A stretch of 64,000 nucleotides of DNA from Hofstenia miamia (Eukaryota; Xenacoelomorpha; Acoela), in assembly GCA_004352715.1 (NCBI GenBank), contig SCFE01000079.1, positions 275,273 to 339,272 of the forward strand, written 5' to 3'. How positions within the stretch are numbered: the stretch's first letter is position 1; each line of letters opens with the position of its first letter. Below, piece by piece: positions 22,126 to 33,192 of this stretch. A program made the translations under genes and the position numbers. The notes under the pieces are model-generated. The model had not been told where the DNA came from, did no database searches, and saw only the letters and a list, made by a program, of their open reading frames with translations.

Positions 22126-24380
22126 CTTAATAAATAAGATAGGACAAAACGCAATATTCTTAATTACCGAAACTTGGTTACAACATGACACTGATCCTAA
22201 TTTGTTTAATCCTGACCGACATTATTATAACATTTTCATAAAAACCGATTAGGTAGAGGTGGCGGACTCATGATACTGGCTCCAAAATGTTTAAAACCAG
22301 TGCGTAAATTAGAATATGAATTAAACCACAATATATTTGAATCACTCTGGATAGAAATTATATGATTTGAAAATAAATGTCATAAAAAACTGATTAATAT
22401 CACATACAATCCCAATAAAAATTATCATATTTACTACCTAAAATTTAAGGCAAATGAAATTTCCGAAATAAGTGATCCCTACTATTCTATAAATATATTT
22501 GGTGACTTTAATATAAATTATTTGAGAAAAAATCGATAAGAGAATTTTGTGCCACATATGGCTTTCGTTGTATAAATACTGACTGTCCAACAAGTCAAAA
22601 CAACTTAATTGACTACTTCCTAACAAATTCAGACTTATTTTTTAAATCGTTAATGTTTGAATCATTCAGTGACCATGCTCTTTGCACATATATAAGTAAT
22701 ATAACTACCAAAGCCAATAATTTTAAAATAATTTATGCAAGAGATTATCTAAATTATTCAGACGAAATAATGGAAGCACTTTTGAAAAACATATCGTTCA
22801 ACTATATATACACATTAAAATCTGGATCTTCTCTGATTAATTATATCTCAAAAGAAATTTGCAATGCAATTAATAAAGCGGCACGAATTAAGTACCGCAA
22901 AGTAAAATTAAAGGCGCGAAAATTTGCTTTATCTATTGCCGATGATAATTATATACGTGAACAAGTAAGCATTAAAAGAAAATTATTTGAACTCGCTAAA
23001 AAAGAGCCGACAACAACTAATTGGACTAATTACGAAAAATCAAAGAAGATAATTAAATAATTAAGAAATAAAAAATCTGCCTTAGACAGAAAAGGTTCTT
23101 CGATGAACTAAGCAGTACAAACGAAAAATAGCGATATATTCATAAATTTTTGGGAAAAAGTAAAGGACTTTCAACTGACATTAACGAATTAAACGCACAA
23201 AATTATAGGCCAATTTCATTGGCCATCCTTTCAGTAAACTATTTGAAAAATTATTAAATAATCAAATAAATGCATATTTGATATCTGAGAATATTCTTTC
23301 GAAAAAATAATTTGGTTTCCGTAATGGGTTTAGCACTCAAGGTGCAATTTTGTCAATATCACAGTAAATAAAATCAATTTTAGCTTCTAATAAATGTAGT
23401 TGTGTTGCCCTTTTCGATTTGAGTAGTGTTTAACTCAATGAACTTTGACATACTAAAAGACAAATTAATGCATTATAAGTTTGATGACAACGCTATAAAT
23501 TTGATAATGAACTTCCTTATAAATCGACAGCAACGAGTTATACTTAATGGCACAAAATCAAAATATATTACAACTAACCGTGGGGTACCTCAGGGCACAG
23601 TTCTTGGCCCCATCCTATTCTCACTCTACGTAAATGATATAACAAAACAGATAAAAAACAGTAATATTTATCAATATGCGGACGATACCTGTCTCATAAG
23701 TACTAATGTAAATGCCTTTAATGCTACAAAAATTCTCCAAAATGACATCGAACATTTAACAAAGTATTTCTCAAATAATCAATTGAAAGTAAATATTGAA
23801 AAAACACAATTTATAATTTTCTCGCCTAAAACATTTAAAAATCTCACAAAAAACATTGAACTAAATATAAATCAAGTACCAATAAAGCAAAGTGAATCAA
23901 TAAATTATTTAGGTGTTGAGATTGACAATGATTTAAATTTCGAACAATTTTTAATGACTAAAATTAAAAAAATGGCTTCTGGAGTTAGGTATCTTTACCT
24001 CTGCGAAACGTCTCAAATATATATCACAAACAATTAATAAATTCTTTTGTTTATCCCTTTCAATATTGCTCATTTTTCTTTACAAACATAAATTCAAAAT
24101 ATCGCATACTTTTGTCTAAAACTTTCAATTGGTTTCTTAAAACACTTAACTTTTCCCAAAAACATTACAGTTCATTCGTTTATCGAATTCAAAATTAAAT
24201 ATTAGCTCCCTATTTCAGAATTCAAATGCATATGGTTTCAATATTAATTAAGTGTAAATCTGGTACACCTTTCCTTTCATTTTTATAACAATATATTAAG
24301 TTAAATGAACGTTCTCAAAAATTTTTATGCTTAGATAAACCTTCAAATTGTTTTCACCACATTGCAACTAAAATTTGGAA
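22126..24380 (+). pseudogene. CR1-type LINE ORF2: endonuclease plus reverse transcriptase, broken
   Basis: Forward order: AP-like endonuclease pieces (IFLITETWLQHDTD at 22150; INIFGDFNINYL at 22490; FESFSDHALC at 22655, holding the GDFN and SDH motifs), a linker (22700-23060), RT fingers with AQNYRPISLA (about 23200), palm FDILKDKLMHYKFDD, TTNRGVPQGTVLGPILFSLY, catalytic QYADDTCLIS (about 23670) and ESINYLGVEIDNDLNF (about 23905). Degraded C-terminal sequence runs to 24380. Multiple stops and shifts lie before 23426, while 23426-24037 is open. Same family as 7700-8625. Confidence 0.88.
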
Positions 24381-24381
24381 N

Positions 24382-25417
24382 AAGCTTTTTACATGCTCCT
24401 CGTCACGTTAATGACAAACTTCTTGATAGGGATGGAATACATCTTTCTCGTCAAGATCTAGCTCACATGATCCGCAATCTCCAATCCTACTTCAGACCCC
24501 ACGTAATCTCCAATCCATCTCATCGTTTAGCAAATGTTTCTTATTCAAAAGCTATAATCGCTCGTCGCGTCCTTCTCTCTACTCCTTCATATCAATCTAA
24601 AAGAAACAGGTACGTTTACTTTTAATTTTGTATATTTTAACATATCTTTGTTTAAAAAATGTAGCTATATACTATATACACTCAGACATATCAATTCTCA
24701 ACTCACAACACACCACCACTAAGCACTACTACATAACAACACTTAAATTCAGTAAGTTCATTTTCTACCAAATCTTCAAGTTTCGCTCTAAAATTTATGA
24801 GAAAACAATTTTCTTAAAATTGTATGTTTAATTCTTTTAATATACTACGCATATACATTTAAATTCGGTACGTCTATTCCTAATAATCTCGATAAATATT
24901 TTTATTTCATAAGATTACTACTCTCAGGAGATATTAAACTTAACCCAGGACCAATTTTAGAAGAATCGCAAATAGAAATAAAACTAAAAAATTACTGCAA
25001 TAACTATAAATTTGTATATCTCAATGTTAGAAGTCTAATTTCAAACAGAAATGACTTTCTAAGCTTAATAAATAAGATAGGACAAAACGCAATATTCTTA
25101 ATTACCGAAACTTGGTTACAACATGACACTGATCCTAATTTGTTTAATCCTGACCGACATTATTATAACATTTTCATAAAAACCGATTAGGTAGAGGTGG
25201 CGGACTCATGATATTGGCTTCAAAATGTTTAAAACCAGTGCGTAAATTAGAATATGAATTAAACCACAATATCTTTGAATCACTCTGGATAGAAATTATA
25301 TCATTTGAAAATAAATGTCATAAAGAACTGATTAATATCACATACAATCCAAATAAAAATTATCATATTGACTACCTAAATTTAAGGCAAATGAAATTTC
25401 CGAAATAAGTGATTCCT
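24382..25417 (+). pseudogene. Second, partial CR1-type LINE copy (ORF1 end to endonuclease)
   Basis: 24382-24614 repeats 21505-21737 exactly by eye. It then diverges into LINE sequence that ends in RLLLSGDIKLNPGP (about 24915-24955) and YLNVRSLISNRNDFLSLINK, the typical start of a CR1-type endonuclease. From 25064 it again parallels 22126-22470 with a few substitutions. It is bounded by a single N at 24381 and five Ns at 25418. Together with 21406-24380 it looks like two copies or two alleles spliced together in the assembly. Confidence 0.8.
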
Positions 25418-25422
25418 NNNNN

Positions 25423-25456
<34 letters not shown>
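25418..25456. repeat. Five Ns followed by (TA)n
   Basis: Assembly gap 25418-25422 and AT dinucleotides to about 25456, marking the return to Polinton sequence. Confidence 0.95.
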
Positions 25457-25457
<1 letters not shown>

Positions 25458-25499
25458 ATACTCCAAACTTTCATCTTGGAAAAATACAAAATCTAAAGG

Positions 25500-25900
25500 A
25501 AATAATGAAAATAATATAAAAAATATGAACTAGATTATAATGTTTTGGAAATCTTACATGACAATTTTTTAAAAATACTAATTGATATACAACCGCAGGT
25601 AGAAAAATAGTTATTTTTTATGATATCGTAAATGCTCCAGTTAGGACACAGAATAAAATTGCAAATCATTTCACTGATGGTCGTCATCACAACATATCAA
25701 CAATCTATATTTCACAATCATATTACAATGTTCCAAAGAAAATAAGGACAAATTGTACATACATGGTTTGATACACTCCTATATATAATGATAATTATTT
25801 TAATCCAGACCTATTTGAAAGTTTGTCTAATTATGACTTTTTATTTGTAAACAAAGAAAAGAAAACTGTTGACAAAAACTTTAATGAAATTTTGTAATCA
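25500..25900 (+). pseudogene. Polinton packaging ATPase, C-terminal remnant
   Basis: FtsK/HerA-type ATPase thought to pump element DNA into capsids. Seen in shifted frames: IVIFYDIVNAPVRTQNKIA (Walker B region, about 25605) followed by HFTDGRHHNISTIYISQSYY and VPKKIRTNCTYMV (to about 25770), which is the characteristic end of this ATPase group in Polintons, and then a degenerate tail. The Walker A half is missing, presumably removed or separated by the LINE material between 21122 and 25417. Confidence 0.8.
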
Positions 25901-25984
25901 ATAATAAACACACACACAGGAAAGTGTCATCTATTTTAAGAGTTGAGCAATGGGTCAAAAATTATTTTCTAATATAATTATATA

Positions 25985-26830
25985 AAAATGAACAATGATG
26001 GATATAAAAAACTAGTAAATCTATAAGATGAAGCCAGTATGCAAGAAAACAGATTTTGCAACAAAAATGTGACTACATCAACCAACAAAATGAAGTTCAG
26101 TACAATTTACAAGAAACTTTCAAACCTATTAAACAATCTATTTCAAATCAAGGAGATCTTTTAAAAGATCAAATAAATGTCATTAAGGAAAATCTAAGGG
26201 ATCAAACAAATGAATTAGTTGAAATGAAAAAATCAAATCCAGTTACAAAATGCAATAGAGGATTGCAAGCCATATAATCTTAGAAGCTGAAAGTTCTCTT
26301 GATGAAAGTTCTCTTGGAGATGTGAAACAGGAACAAAAGCTCCACAGATTGAAACAAATTTTAATATAGATATTCAAAATAAATATAGTTTAACTTTAGC
26401 AAAGGAATTTAAACTAATTTGTAATGCTGAAAAGGTGAATTAATTAATAAAATAAATACTATTATAAATAATAATAGTAAAATAAAGAAAAGTTTAACCA
26501 TAGCAAATAATATATTATAAGAAAAGTATTATGAGTTTAAAGTTGAAATAGGTAAAGTTGAAAAAGAAAAGAAAGAACCAAAATTAACAGATGATGAAAA
26601 GGCCCATTACGATGCAATTATTTTTGAATATAATGAAGTTGTTGGTAAATATAATGAAAACAATGACAAATATGATAATTTAGAAAATGATAGAAGAGAA
26701 TTGAACAAATATAGAAATTTTAAAAAATTTATAAAAGAAAATGCTAATGTAGTTGATGTAAATACATCTAATGACGGAAATATTCAAGAAAAATCTGTTC
26801 AAAAGAAAACTAAAGCTTCCCATTAAAGGT
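25985..26830 (+). pseudogene. Coiled-coil protein of the Polinton, unknown function
   Basis: Lys/Glu/Asn-rich forward frames: NQQNEVQYNLQETFKPIKQS and LKDQINVIKENLRDQTNELV (26056-26240), then after stops KVEKEKKEPKLTDDEKAHYD and YNENNDKYDNLENDRRELNK (26540-26710). The heptad-like spacing suggests a long coiled coil. Its position between the ATPase and the capsid genes is typical for poorly conserved accessory Polinton genes. Frameshifted, not functional; no enzyme motif seen. Confidence 0.55.
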
Positions 26831-26837
26831 TTATGAT

Positions 26838-27275
26838 ATGTTTGTACTTACATTTATAGATATGGATAAATTATATAGAGAATATATTTTGGAAGCTTAC
26901 TGTGTAGATCAAAATGGGATGCCGTATGGAAAACCAATTATCTCTGAACCAATTGATCAATCCTTATAAAATCGTTTTACAAAGAGATAATAAAAACAGG
27001 ATATGTACAGAGTATTTAGGAATCGTGTAAACCTTTACTGGGGTTACAGGTAATTGCAAAAATCAAAAAGTTAAGAAGATAATTAAGGGTCGAAATGTTT
27101 TCTACTATAATAATCCTTCACAATTAATGGATCGCTTAGAATTACTTCTAAGAATGCTGGAAATGACAGTGCTCAAGTTTATAGTGAAATTATTCAGTTA
27201 ATTGACGAATTAGTAATATTAAAAGCTATTACTTAAGATGTTAAGAAGTTTTACAATAAATTACAAAATTAATTT
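26838..27275 (+). pseudogene. Unrecognised Polinton frame
   Basis: Forward frames contain AYCVDQNGMPYGKPIISEPI (about 26900), GRNVFYYNNPSQLMDRLELL (about 27090) and QVYSEIIQLIDELVILKAI (about 27178), with several stops. The pieces have protein-like composition and lie upstream of a promoter-like motif, but I cannot name the product. Confidence 0.4.
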
Positions 27276-27333
27276 TCTTAAAAGTTAACAGAGAAAGGTT
27301 TAAGAACTAAAGTCTGTTAAATAAAGTTAAACT

Positions 27334-27411
27334 TTGTCACAAAATTAATTTCACTCTTACTTAAGTTTGACGCCAGAAAAAAAGATTTCCTTTTTTCCTT
27401 ATATAGTAGAT
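27334..27411 (+). promoter_or_regulatory. Shared Polinton promoter-like motif, copy 2
   Basis: CACAAAATTAATTTCAC, TCTTACTTAAG, GAAAAAAAGATTTCC and TTCCTTATATAGTAG, ending directly at the ATG at 27412. The TATA-like box is only about 8 bp from the start codon. Confidence 0.65.
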
Positions 27412-29311
27412 ATGGCTGGAACTCCACTATTTCTATATTCAAATTATGAAAATGTTATATTTAAACCTTCTGATTTCACAGTAAAATTTGTAAATCCCAT
27501 AAGATTACACACACACAACCACATTACATTTGCTTAGATCAAATACATATGCCATACTCTTGGCACAACATTTCTGAGGAGTATAAGAACAACAACATTG
27601 AATATTCCGCTGATGAGGCTATTACTTGGACAAAAATTACATTTACTTATGGTATTTATCAGTACAAAGATATAACAGCATATATAAACAATGAAATTGT
27701 AGCAAATGTTCATATATCAATAGGAACCTTAGCCAAACAAGTTGAAATTATTTTTAATGAGAATACTTACAAGGTATTAGTTTCATTACAGTCTCAAATG
27801 TGTTTAAAATTATATATAGAATTTGGTGATCTATTAGGTTTTGTTAATAACTTTAGTAAAAACCATCAAATGATCTTGCAAAAAACTACAATTTCAAATC
27901 ATATCCCTAGCATTACAAAAGGAATTGATAACATTTTAATTCATTGTTCTCTGATAAATGATAGTATATATTGGTAGCTGAAAGCAAAACCATTGTATCT
28001 GCAAAAAATATGGATTTTGGTTTTTTCACAAAACTATTCTTAAGTGATCGTTGGAAAATATGCAAATGTTTTCATTTTCTAATATCAATAATTTCATTGT
28101 TATTTAATGATGTATGACATGGTATGTACAATAAGTGCTGATTTTTGTTAAAGCAAAACCATTGTATCTGCACTGGACAATGCTATTCATTATTAATCTA
28201 TAATAATGTGGATGAATTACTAATAGCATAATGTCATATATTGATGATTTACCATTCTAGTCAATCACAAACACTTCTGGTGATATTAAAGTTCAAGGCC
28301 ATAGTTCTGGAGGGAATTTTCAAATCATTTACTACTGCTATGCTAATGTGCAATACTTCAACACCAGAGGCAAAGAAAAGTTTGCATCAGTCTCAACCAA
28401 ACAATGACATTGAGGCCAATAATGCACAGCATAATCATTTGAACTGCATTATTCTGAATATTCAAATACAATAGATTGAAGCGTGGCTGAAGCAAATATT
28501 AATCCAGTGTTTGTGCCCACCCATAGTTGCAAATAAAGAGTTAGAAATGAAGAAAATCACCAACGTACTAAATGCTCAAGTCAATATAATATGGGGCATG
28601 GTGCAGGAGTAAAGGATCTTAGTCAAAACACTTCTGATATCTTGAGCTATCTGGACATTTCTGGGTTTGTATGACAACCGAGTTTTATTTCTGACAGTGC
28701 TCGTCAAAAAGAGAAACATCAAATGGTGTACAACTGTGGCAGGATTACAGTCAACTAGAGCTAAGTCATATTACTATTTCTGCCAAAGAATGGGCAACGG
28801 GTATAGCAGTGTACAAACGGTTTTTTCTTAACACTGTCCATTTTAGACATTGTTGTAAGAAATACTATTGAAAAAGCAGTCAATGAAAATGTCACATCAG
28901 GGCAAAGTGATGGCAAAAGCACGTCACCTGATGCAGTAGTTAAACAAATCTGAGTTCATATCAATTGTTTCTCAAAGTTCCAAAGCATTATTGCCATCCC
29001 TGAACAACTCGTAAGTTTGTGGACAGTTTTTAAATCCACAAATACCCTCTGAATACGTTTTTAGCTCTGGTGCAAAAACCATGATTTTGCAGATACAATG
29101 GTTTAGTTTTCAGTTGCTGATATAATGGAAATTCTAATGATATAGTATTTATTTTTACTACAAATGATTTACAAAACAACCTTTGTGCAAGCCTTTTAAC
29201 AAAATCAACACTAATGAAATAAGAGATATAAGAATACGCATTACTGATAGCCAAAATCAAATTATTAACTTAAATGATAATCATGTTCATTTAGTATTTT
29301 TAATAAAATGA
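27412..29311 (+). pseudogene. Polinton minor-capsid (penton-like) candidate, interrupted by a transposon
   Basis: Begins at ATG 27412 (MAGTPLFLYSNYENVIF). After a shift it continues with PYSWHNISEEYKNNNIEYSA, FTYGIYQYKDITAYIN and FGDLLGFVNNF (27549-27977). After the inserted element the frame resumes at about 29190 with EIRDIRIRITDSQNQIINLN and ends near 29311. The gene order (next to the major capsid gene, behind the same promoter-like motif) and the repeated short beta-strand-like blocks fit the smaller capsid protein of Polintons. The family assignment is from memory of such elements and less certain than polymerase or integrase. Broken by at least one frameshift and the 1.1-kb insertion. 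Confidence 0.65.
27975..29116. mobile_element. Small TIR element nested in the capsid-type gene
   Basis: Inverted termini share CTGAAA, AAACCATTGTATCTGCAAAA and ATGG: left 27979 onwards, right ending about 29113. A third copy of AAACCATTGTATCTGCA lies inside in direct orientation at about 28155. The interior (28240-29020) has higher-complexity sequence with fragmentary frames (for example GHGAGVKDLSQNTSDILSYL), but no transposase motif that I recognise. The host gene reads on either side, which supports an insertion. Target duplication not clear. Confidence 0.7.
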
Positions 29312-29434
29312 GATTATTTTTAATTTTAATTTCACTAAAATTTATATAGACATGACTAACTCTTATGAAGACTATTTAAGGGTTAATTTTATTTAACCAC
29401 AGAAATAGAATTCTCTTCTCCCCTTAAGGCTCCC

Positions 29435-29617
29435 TTGAGTGAATCAAATCCCCCACATATACTAAACAATAACAAAAAGCTAGATACACCAAAAGTAACT
29501 AATAAACGTAAAGATATTGAGTTTGGCTTAGAAACTCAAAATGAAATAAAGAGAATGGAAATACAATTGTTGTTGAAAAGCTTTTCAAAGAGTGAGCCCC
29601 GGAGTTTGACAATATAA
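29435..29617 (+). pseudogene. Short Lys-rich Polinton frame
   Basis: Reads NPPHILNNNKKLDTPKVTNK and ETQNEIKRMEIQLLLKSF. It sits between the two capsid-type genes, just before promoter-like copy 3. Product unknown; possibly the remnant of a small virion-type protein. Confidence 0.35.
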
Positions 29618-29634
29618 CAGCAAGATTGTTAACT

Positions 29635-29709
29635 ACTGTGAAATTAATTTCACTTTTACTTTAAGGGGATAGGATTTCCCTGGGAAAAATATTTTCTTTA
29701 TCCTTAATA
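29635..29709 (+). promoter_or_regulatory. Shared Polinton promoter-like motif, copy 3
   Basis: GTGAAATTAATTTCAC, TTTTACTTTAAGGG, a GGATTTCCC patch, GGGAAAAATATTTTC and TCCTTAATATT. It precedes the major capsid remnant. The start codon aligned with copy 2 reads TTG here. Confidence 0.6.
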
Positions 29710-29711
29710 TT

Positions 29712-30720
29712 TGATCTCCAACCTCAAAATATAATTCCTGCTGCAGGTAATATTCAAAATAAAAACAATTACAAGCTTAGTTGATAATTCTACAGATATA
29801 ATACCTTATGATTGGTTTAATGCTTATATACATGTAGATGTGAAATTTAAAATAGTGAAGCTTGATAATAAAGGATTTGTTACAACAGATAATGTTACAA
29901 TTAGTGGTGATGTTTATTCACTTTTTAAGAGTATTTGTAGAATATAGTAATACTTCTACAACAAATCTTACAAATTTTTCAAAAGTTGCCCATTTACACA
30001 ACATTCTTGAGTATTCAGAATCTTATTTGAACACTACACAAAATGAATTTTTGTACAATCACAACGATGATAAAATAGAACTTCTTAAAGATGGAAATGA
30101 AGTAAATGCAATTTTTATCTCAGTAAAACTGATTTTTTTCAGAGGTTTAAGACATAGTATCCTATCTGCTGGTAATGTACAAATAAATTTTGAATTAGCA
30201 AAGATAACAAGTTAATATTTAATCCAGCTGGAAAAGGAAAACTAATTGTCACACAATAGCGACTCTTTGTACCACAATTAGCATTTAAACCTAGTGGAAG
30301 AAAGATGTATTGGAATAGATTAATAAATATAAATGGGTGCATATAAGAAACTCCTTAGAGGAATCTAATCCTATAAATAATAAATCAGGCATAGTTAGAA
30401 TAAGCAATTCAATACAAACACCTAAATATGTTTTCATTTATACCATCACTGAAGATAGAATTAATGATCAAAGCAAAAACAAACTTGACTTTGATACTTT
30501 TAATTCTAATGACATTTCTTCATGTTAGTTAAAATTTGGAAATGATCATTTCTATCCACAAGTGGAGATTCATCCAACTAGTGAGTTTCCAAGACTATTT
30601 ACTGAATTTATATATAGATAGAAATATATTCAACAAAAATGTCGATTTACTGTTTTTCAGAAATCAGTAAATATTAGTAGTGAATGGATATGTTACCTTA
30701 TTCAAGTTTGCAAGATAACT
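29712..30720 (+). pseudogene. Polinton major capsid protein (double jelly-roll) remnant
   Basis: Forward frames in several phases. IIPAAGNIQNKN and DWFNAYIHVDVKFKI-like sequence at the start; KVAHLHNILEYSESYLNTTQ (about 29985); then WVHIRNSLEESNPINNKSGI, RISNSIQTPKYVFIYTITED and FDTFNSNDISSC (30335-30530); and LKFGNDHFYPQVEIHP after a stop. This block order is that of the larger capsid protein of Polintons. Several frameshifts and stops; non-functional relic. Confidence 0.78.
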
Positions 30721-31195
30721 GAAAATTACTTGGGATAAAGTAATGTACATTAAGTCTATGCAAATTACGTCGATACAGTACATTAATTCTGAAGAACACA
30801 GAATCCTTAGGTGATTTTAAGCGCCTTATTTAATGCTTTATTGGTAATATTTATTTTATTTTTTACCATATTAAATACATATATTATATGTTTTTACTAA
30901 TGTTTTGAGCTAATTCTCTTTGGAAGCAGTTTCTACCACTAATAGCGATTCTATGGTTCTTGTACAAAATATGAATTTTATTAATGTTTTGAGTTAAACT
31001 TATTCGGTTGCATTTCCTTCCACTAACAAGTGATACTATGATTTTGGTATATCATAATTATTCATAATTATGAATTTAATTTTAGAATTATCAGAATGGA
31101 ACAGATTCCATTTCTAAACTTCGACATATTAATTAATTTAAATTATTATTATTATCTTTTTTGATGAATCACTAATTATTCAATGAAAGATTTTA
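30721..31195. other. Polinton right-end spacer
   Basis: AT-rich sequence between the capsid remnant and the right terminal repeat; nothing recognised. Confidence 0.5.
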
Positions 31196-31768
31196 AAAAA
31201 TTCTTTGGTATTTTAAGATTTAAACTCCTGAAAATATTCATTTAGATGAATTAGTTGCTTTGAGGAGCAAAATGAATTCACATAAAGTTAAAGATAAAAG
31301 TAAAAACACTTTGAAAGGAATAACAAAAAAGAAAAAAAATTAACTTTTAAAGATTATACAAATTTTGTAGAAACAAATAAAATTGGTGTTTCCAACAATT
31401 ATACATTGTGAAATAAAAAACATAAAATTAGTTAAATCAATACAGAAAAAACATCATTATCACCATTTGATGATAAAATATATTACTTAAATAATAATGA
31501 GTTTTCCATATGGCTTCCTTTAAATAATTGTAATTCATGTATAAATTAGCAGTTAAAAATGGACTGGTTGTTTATTCAAATAATCAAATTTCTCTTTACA
31601 CCCTAAGATTTATATTAATTACATTGTTTTAAAATGAAAACATATTTGGGTGACCACAAAAGGCAGAGATTATAAAAAATGCTCAAGAACAAATTGGTAC
31701 ATAGATTAAAAGGGAGGGGGTATAATTGAATAATTATTTATGTGTATATATGGAACCGGACCATTTTT
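31196..31768 (-). repeat. Polinton right terminal inverted repeat
   Basis: Complement of 16646-17222. It carries a second, non-functional copy of the polymerase C-terminus (blocks around SPFDDKIYYLNNNEFSIWL at about 31450-31520) and ends in TATGGAACCGGACCATTTTT. Confidence 0.9.
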
Positions 31769-32685
31769 AACTAATGGTGTCATGTCATTATGCGCCATAT
31801 TATGGTAAATATAATGGTATGGTAGAAAAATTTTATAGCTTTTGTGGAATGCAATTTTAAAAATATGGCCATAATAATAAACCATGAGTTTTTTAAGCAT
31901 TCAAAATTTATATTATGTTTCAAGAAAATTGTTAACTTATCTTTAATGTAATTTCTTATATCTTATATTTATAATAATTAAGTTTTTCTGCAAATAGATT
32001 TTGATAAGATAACTTTTAAAGGTGTTTTAAAACATTACTGAACAGCTTTAGTACATCAAATACTAAAGATGAAATTATTTCCCATTTGTGAAAGTAGTAG
32101 AATTCAATAAATCCTAACGATTAAATTGTTTTTCATTTTTAAGGTTTGCACTTTACAAAGCGTATTTTATTGGAAAATAAATAAGTGGTATTTTTTTGAA
32201 TTTTTCAAAATGTTTCTTCTGCACAGTCAATTGCTCGTTGAATTGGGCTGCCTTCCCTAAATTTTCAAGAAGTTTTTGGAATTTTCGAATGATTTTTGTG
32301 GATAAGATCAATTAAATATTAATTGTGCATTCTTAGGGTGTTGTGGGAATTCAAAATTATAAAATTTGTTAACAGTTAGGGTAAATACCGTAATTAAAAT
32401 GCAGTTTCAGATCGATCAGTCTTTGGAAATTCAAAGAGTGTAAAATTACAATAAATGAACGCACACCTTCAATGCCATCATAATCTCTAGGTGTGGTCTT
32501 ATGAAAACTCTATTTTAGCAGCTACTACTAAAAATGCTGTTCTAAAAATCACTTTATTTATTTTTCTATATTGATTTCAATAAATTTATCCTTCTAAGAA
32601 GTTGCAGCAAATTGCTATTGATTGCTTTGAATGGATTCTATAAATGAAGATATAATCAAATATTGTAGTACTGTAGTTAGTTTAG
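31769..32685. other. Intron 3 of gene A, 3' host part
   Basis: AT-rich host intron ending with acceptor GTTAGTTTAG at 32685. No other feature seen. Confidence 0.6.
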
Positions 32686-33192
32686 GTGCATAAAGATCAT
32701 CAGTCAAAACTAACTTCACCTCATTTGAAAATAGAAGAACTTTCAGCCTACATTAACGACTTTATTGAAAAAACAAAAACAAATTCTCATCGAAAAGCAG
32801 GTTATTCAAACACAGCTTATGGTATGAGTAAACTTGGAATGATTGCTCTTTCTAATGTAAGTTTCATTTTAATTATGTAAGTCTTTTTGTCCCATCATGA
32901 AATATAATCGGAAACTTTTATATTTATTTACGCTTCTTATAATCGTATTTTATTTGTGGGATTCGCTATTTTACTTTCATTGTATTTTTAGATCTTTGCA
33001 CGTGAGCTAGCTGGTGAAAATATTGCTGTCGTTTCGATGTGCCCGGGTTGGTGTAAAACTGATATGGCAGGAGCAAAGGCACCAAAATCAGCGGCTGATG
33101 GAGCCGATATAGTTACTTATTTAGCTACTAAAGATAATATTATGGAGCTATCTGGTAAATTTATTAAAGAAAAGGCAGTAGCAGTGTGGTAG
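32686..33192 (+). CDS. Carbonyl reductase gene A, exons 4-5
   Basis: Exon 4 is 32686-32856 (57 codons) and exon 5 32992-33192 (66 codons plus TAG). They continue the frame of exons 1-3 to a 269-residue protein, close to the 277 of human CBR1. Exon 4 holds the catalytic pair in AYGMSK (Tyr191, Lys195), preceded by the helical insertion typical of the monomeric carbonyl reductases (EELSAYINDFIEKTKTNSHR). Exon 5 holds SMCPGWCKTDMAG, the cofactor-binding PG motif, and ends VAVW. Intron 4 is 135 bp. Exon sizes are identical to genes B and C. No disabling mutation is seen, but the long intron 3 must be spliced over a whole Polinton. Confidence 0.93.

Larger units (their letters stand above)
16646..31768. 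mobile_element. Polinton (Maverick) element inside intron 3 of gene A, decayed
   Basis: Self-synthesising DNA transposon of about 15.1 kb, within the usual 15-20 kb. Long terminal inverted repeats (16646-17222 and 31196-31768) bracket the hallmark gene set: protein-primed DNA polymerase B and retroviral-type integrase on the reverse strand at left; packaging ATPase, two capsid-type genes and accessory frames on the forward strand at right. All genes carry frameshifts or stops. The interior is further broken by LINE material (21122-25417) and by a small TIR element (27975-29116). I found no convincing 6-bp target duplication: the left end runs into an A-tract and the right flank reads AACTAATGG. 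Confidence 0.9.

Noticed and set aside
16646-31768. Interpretation as an integrated exogenous virus
   Set aside because: Polymerase B, integrase, ATPase and capsid genes between long terminal inverted repeats are the defining set of Polinton/Maverick transposons; nothing points to a separate virus.
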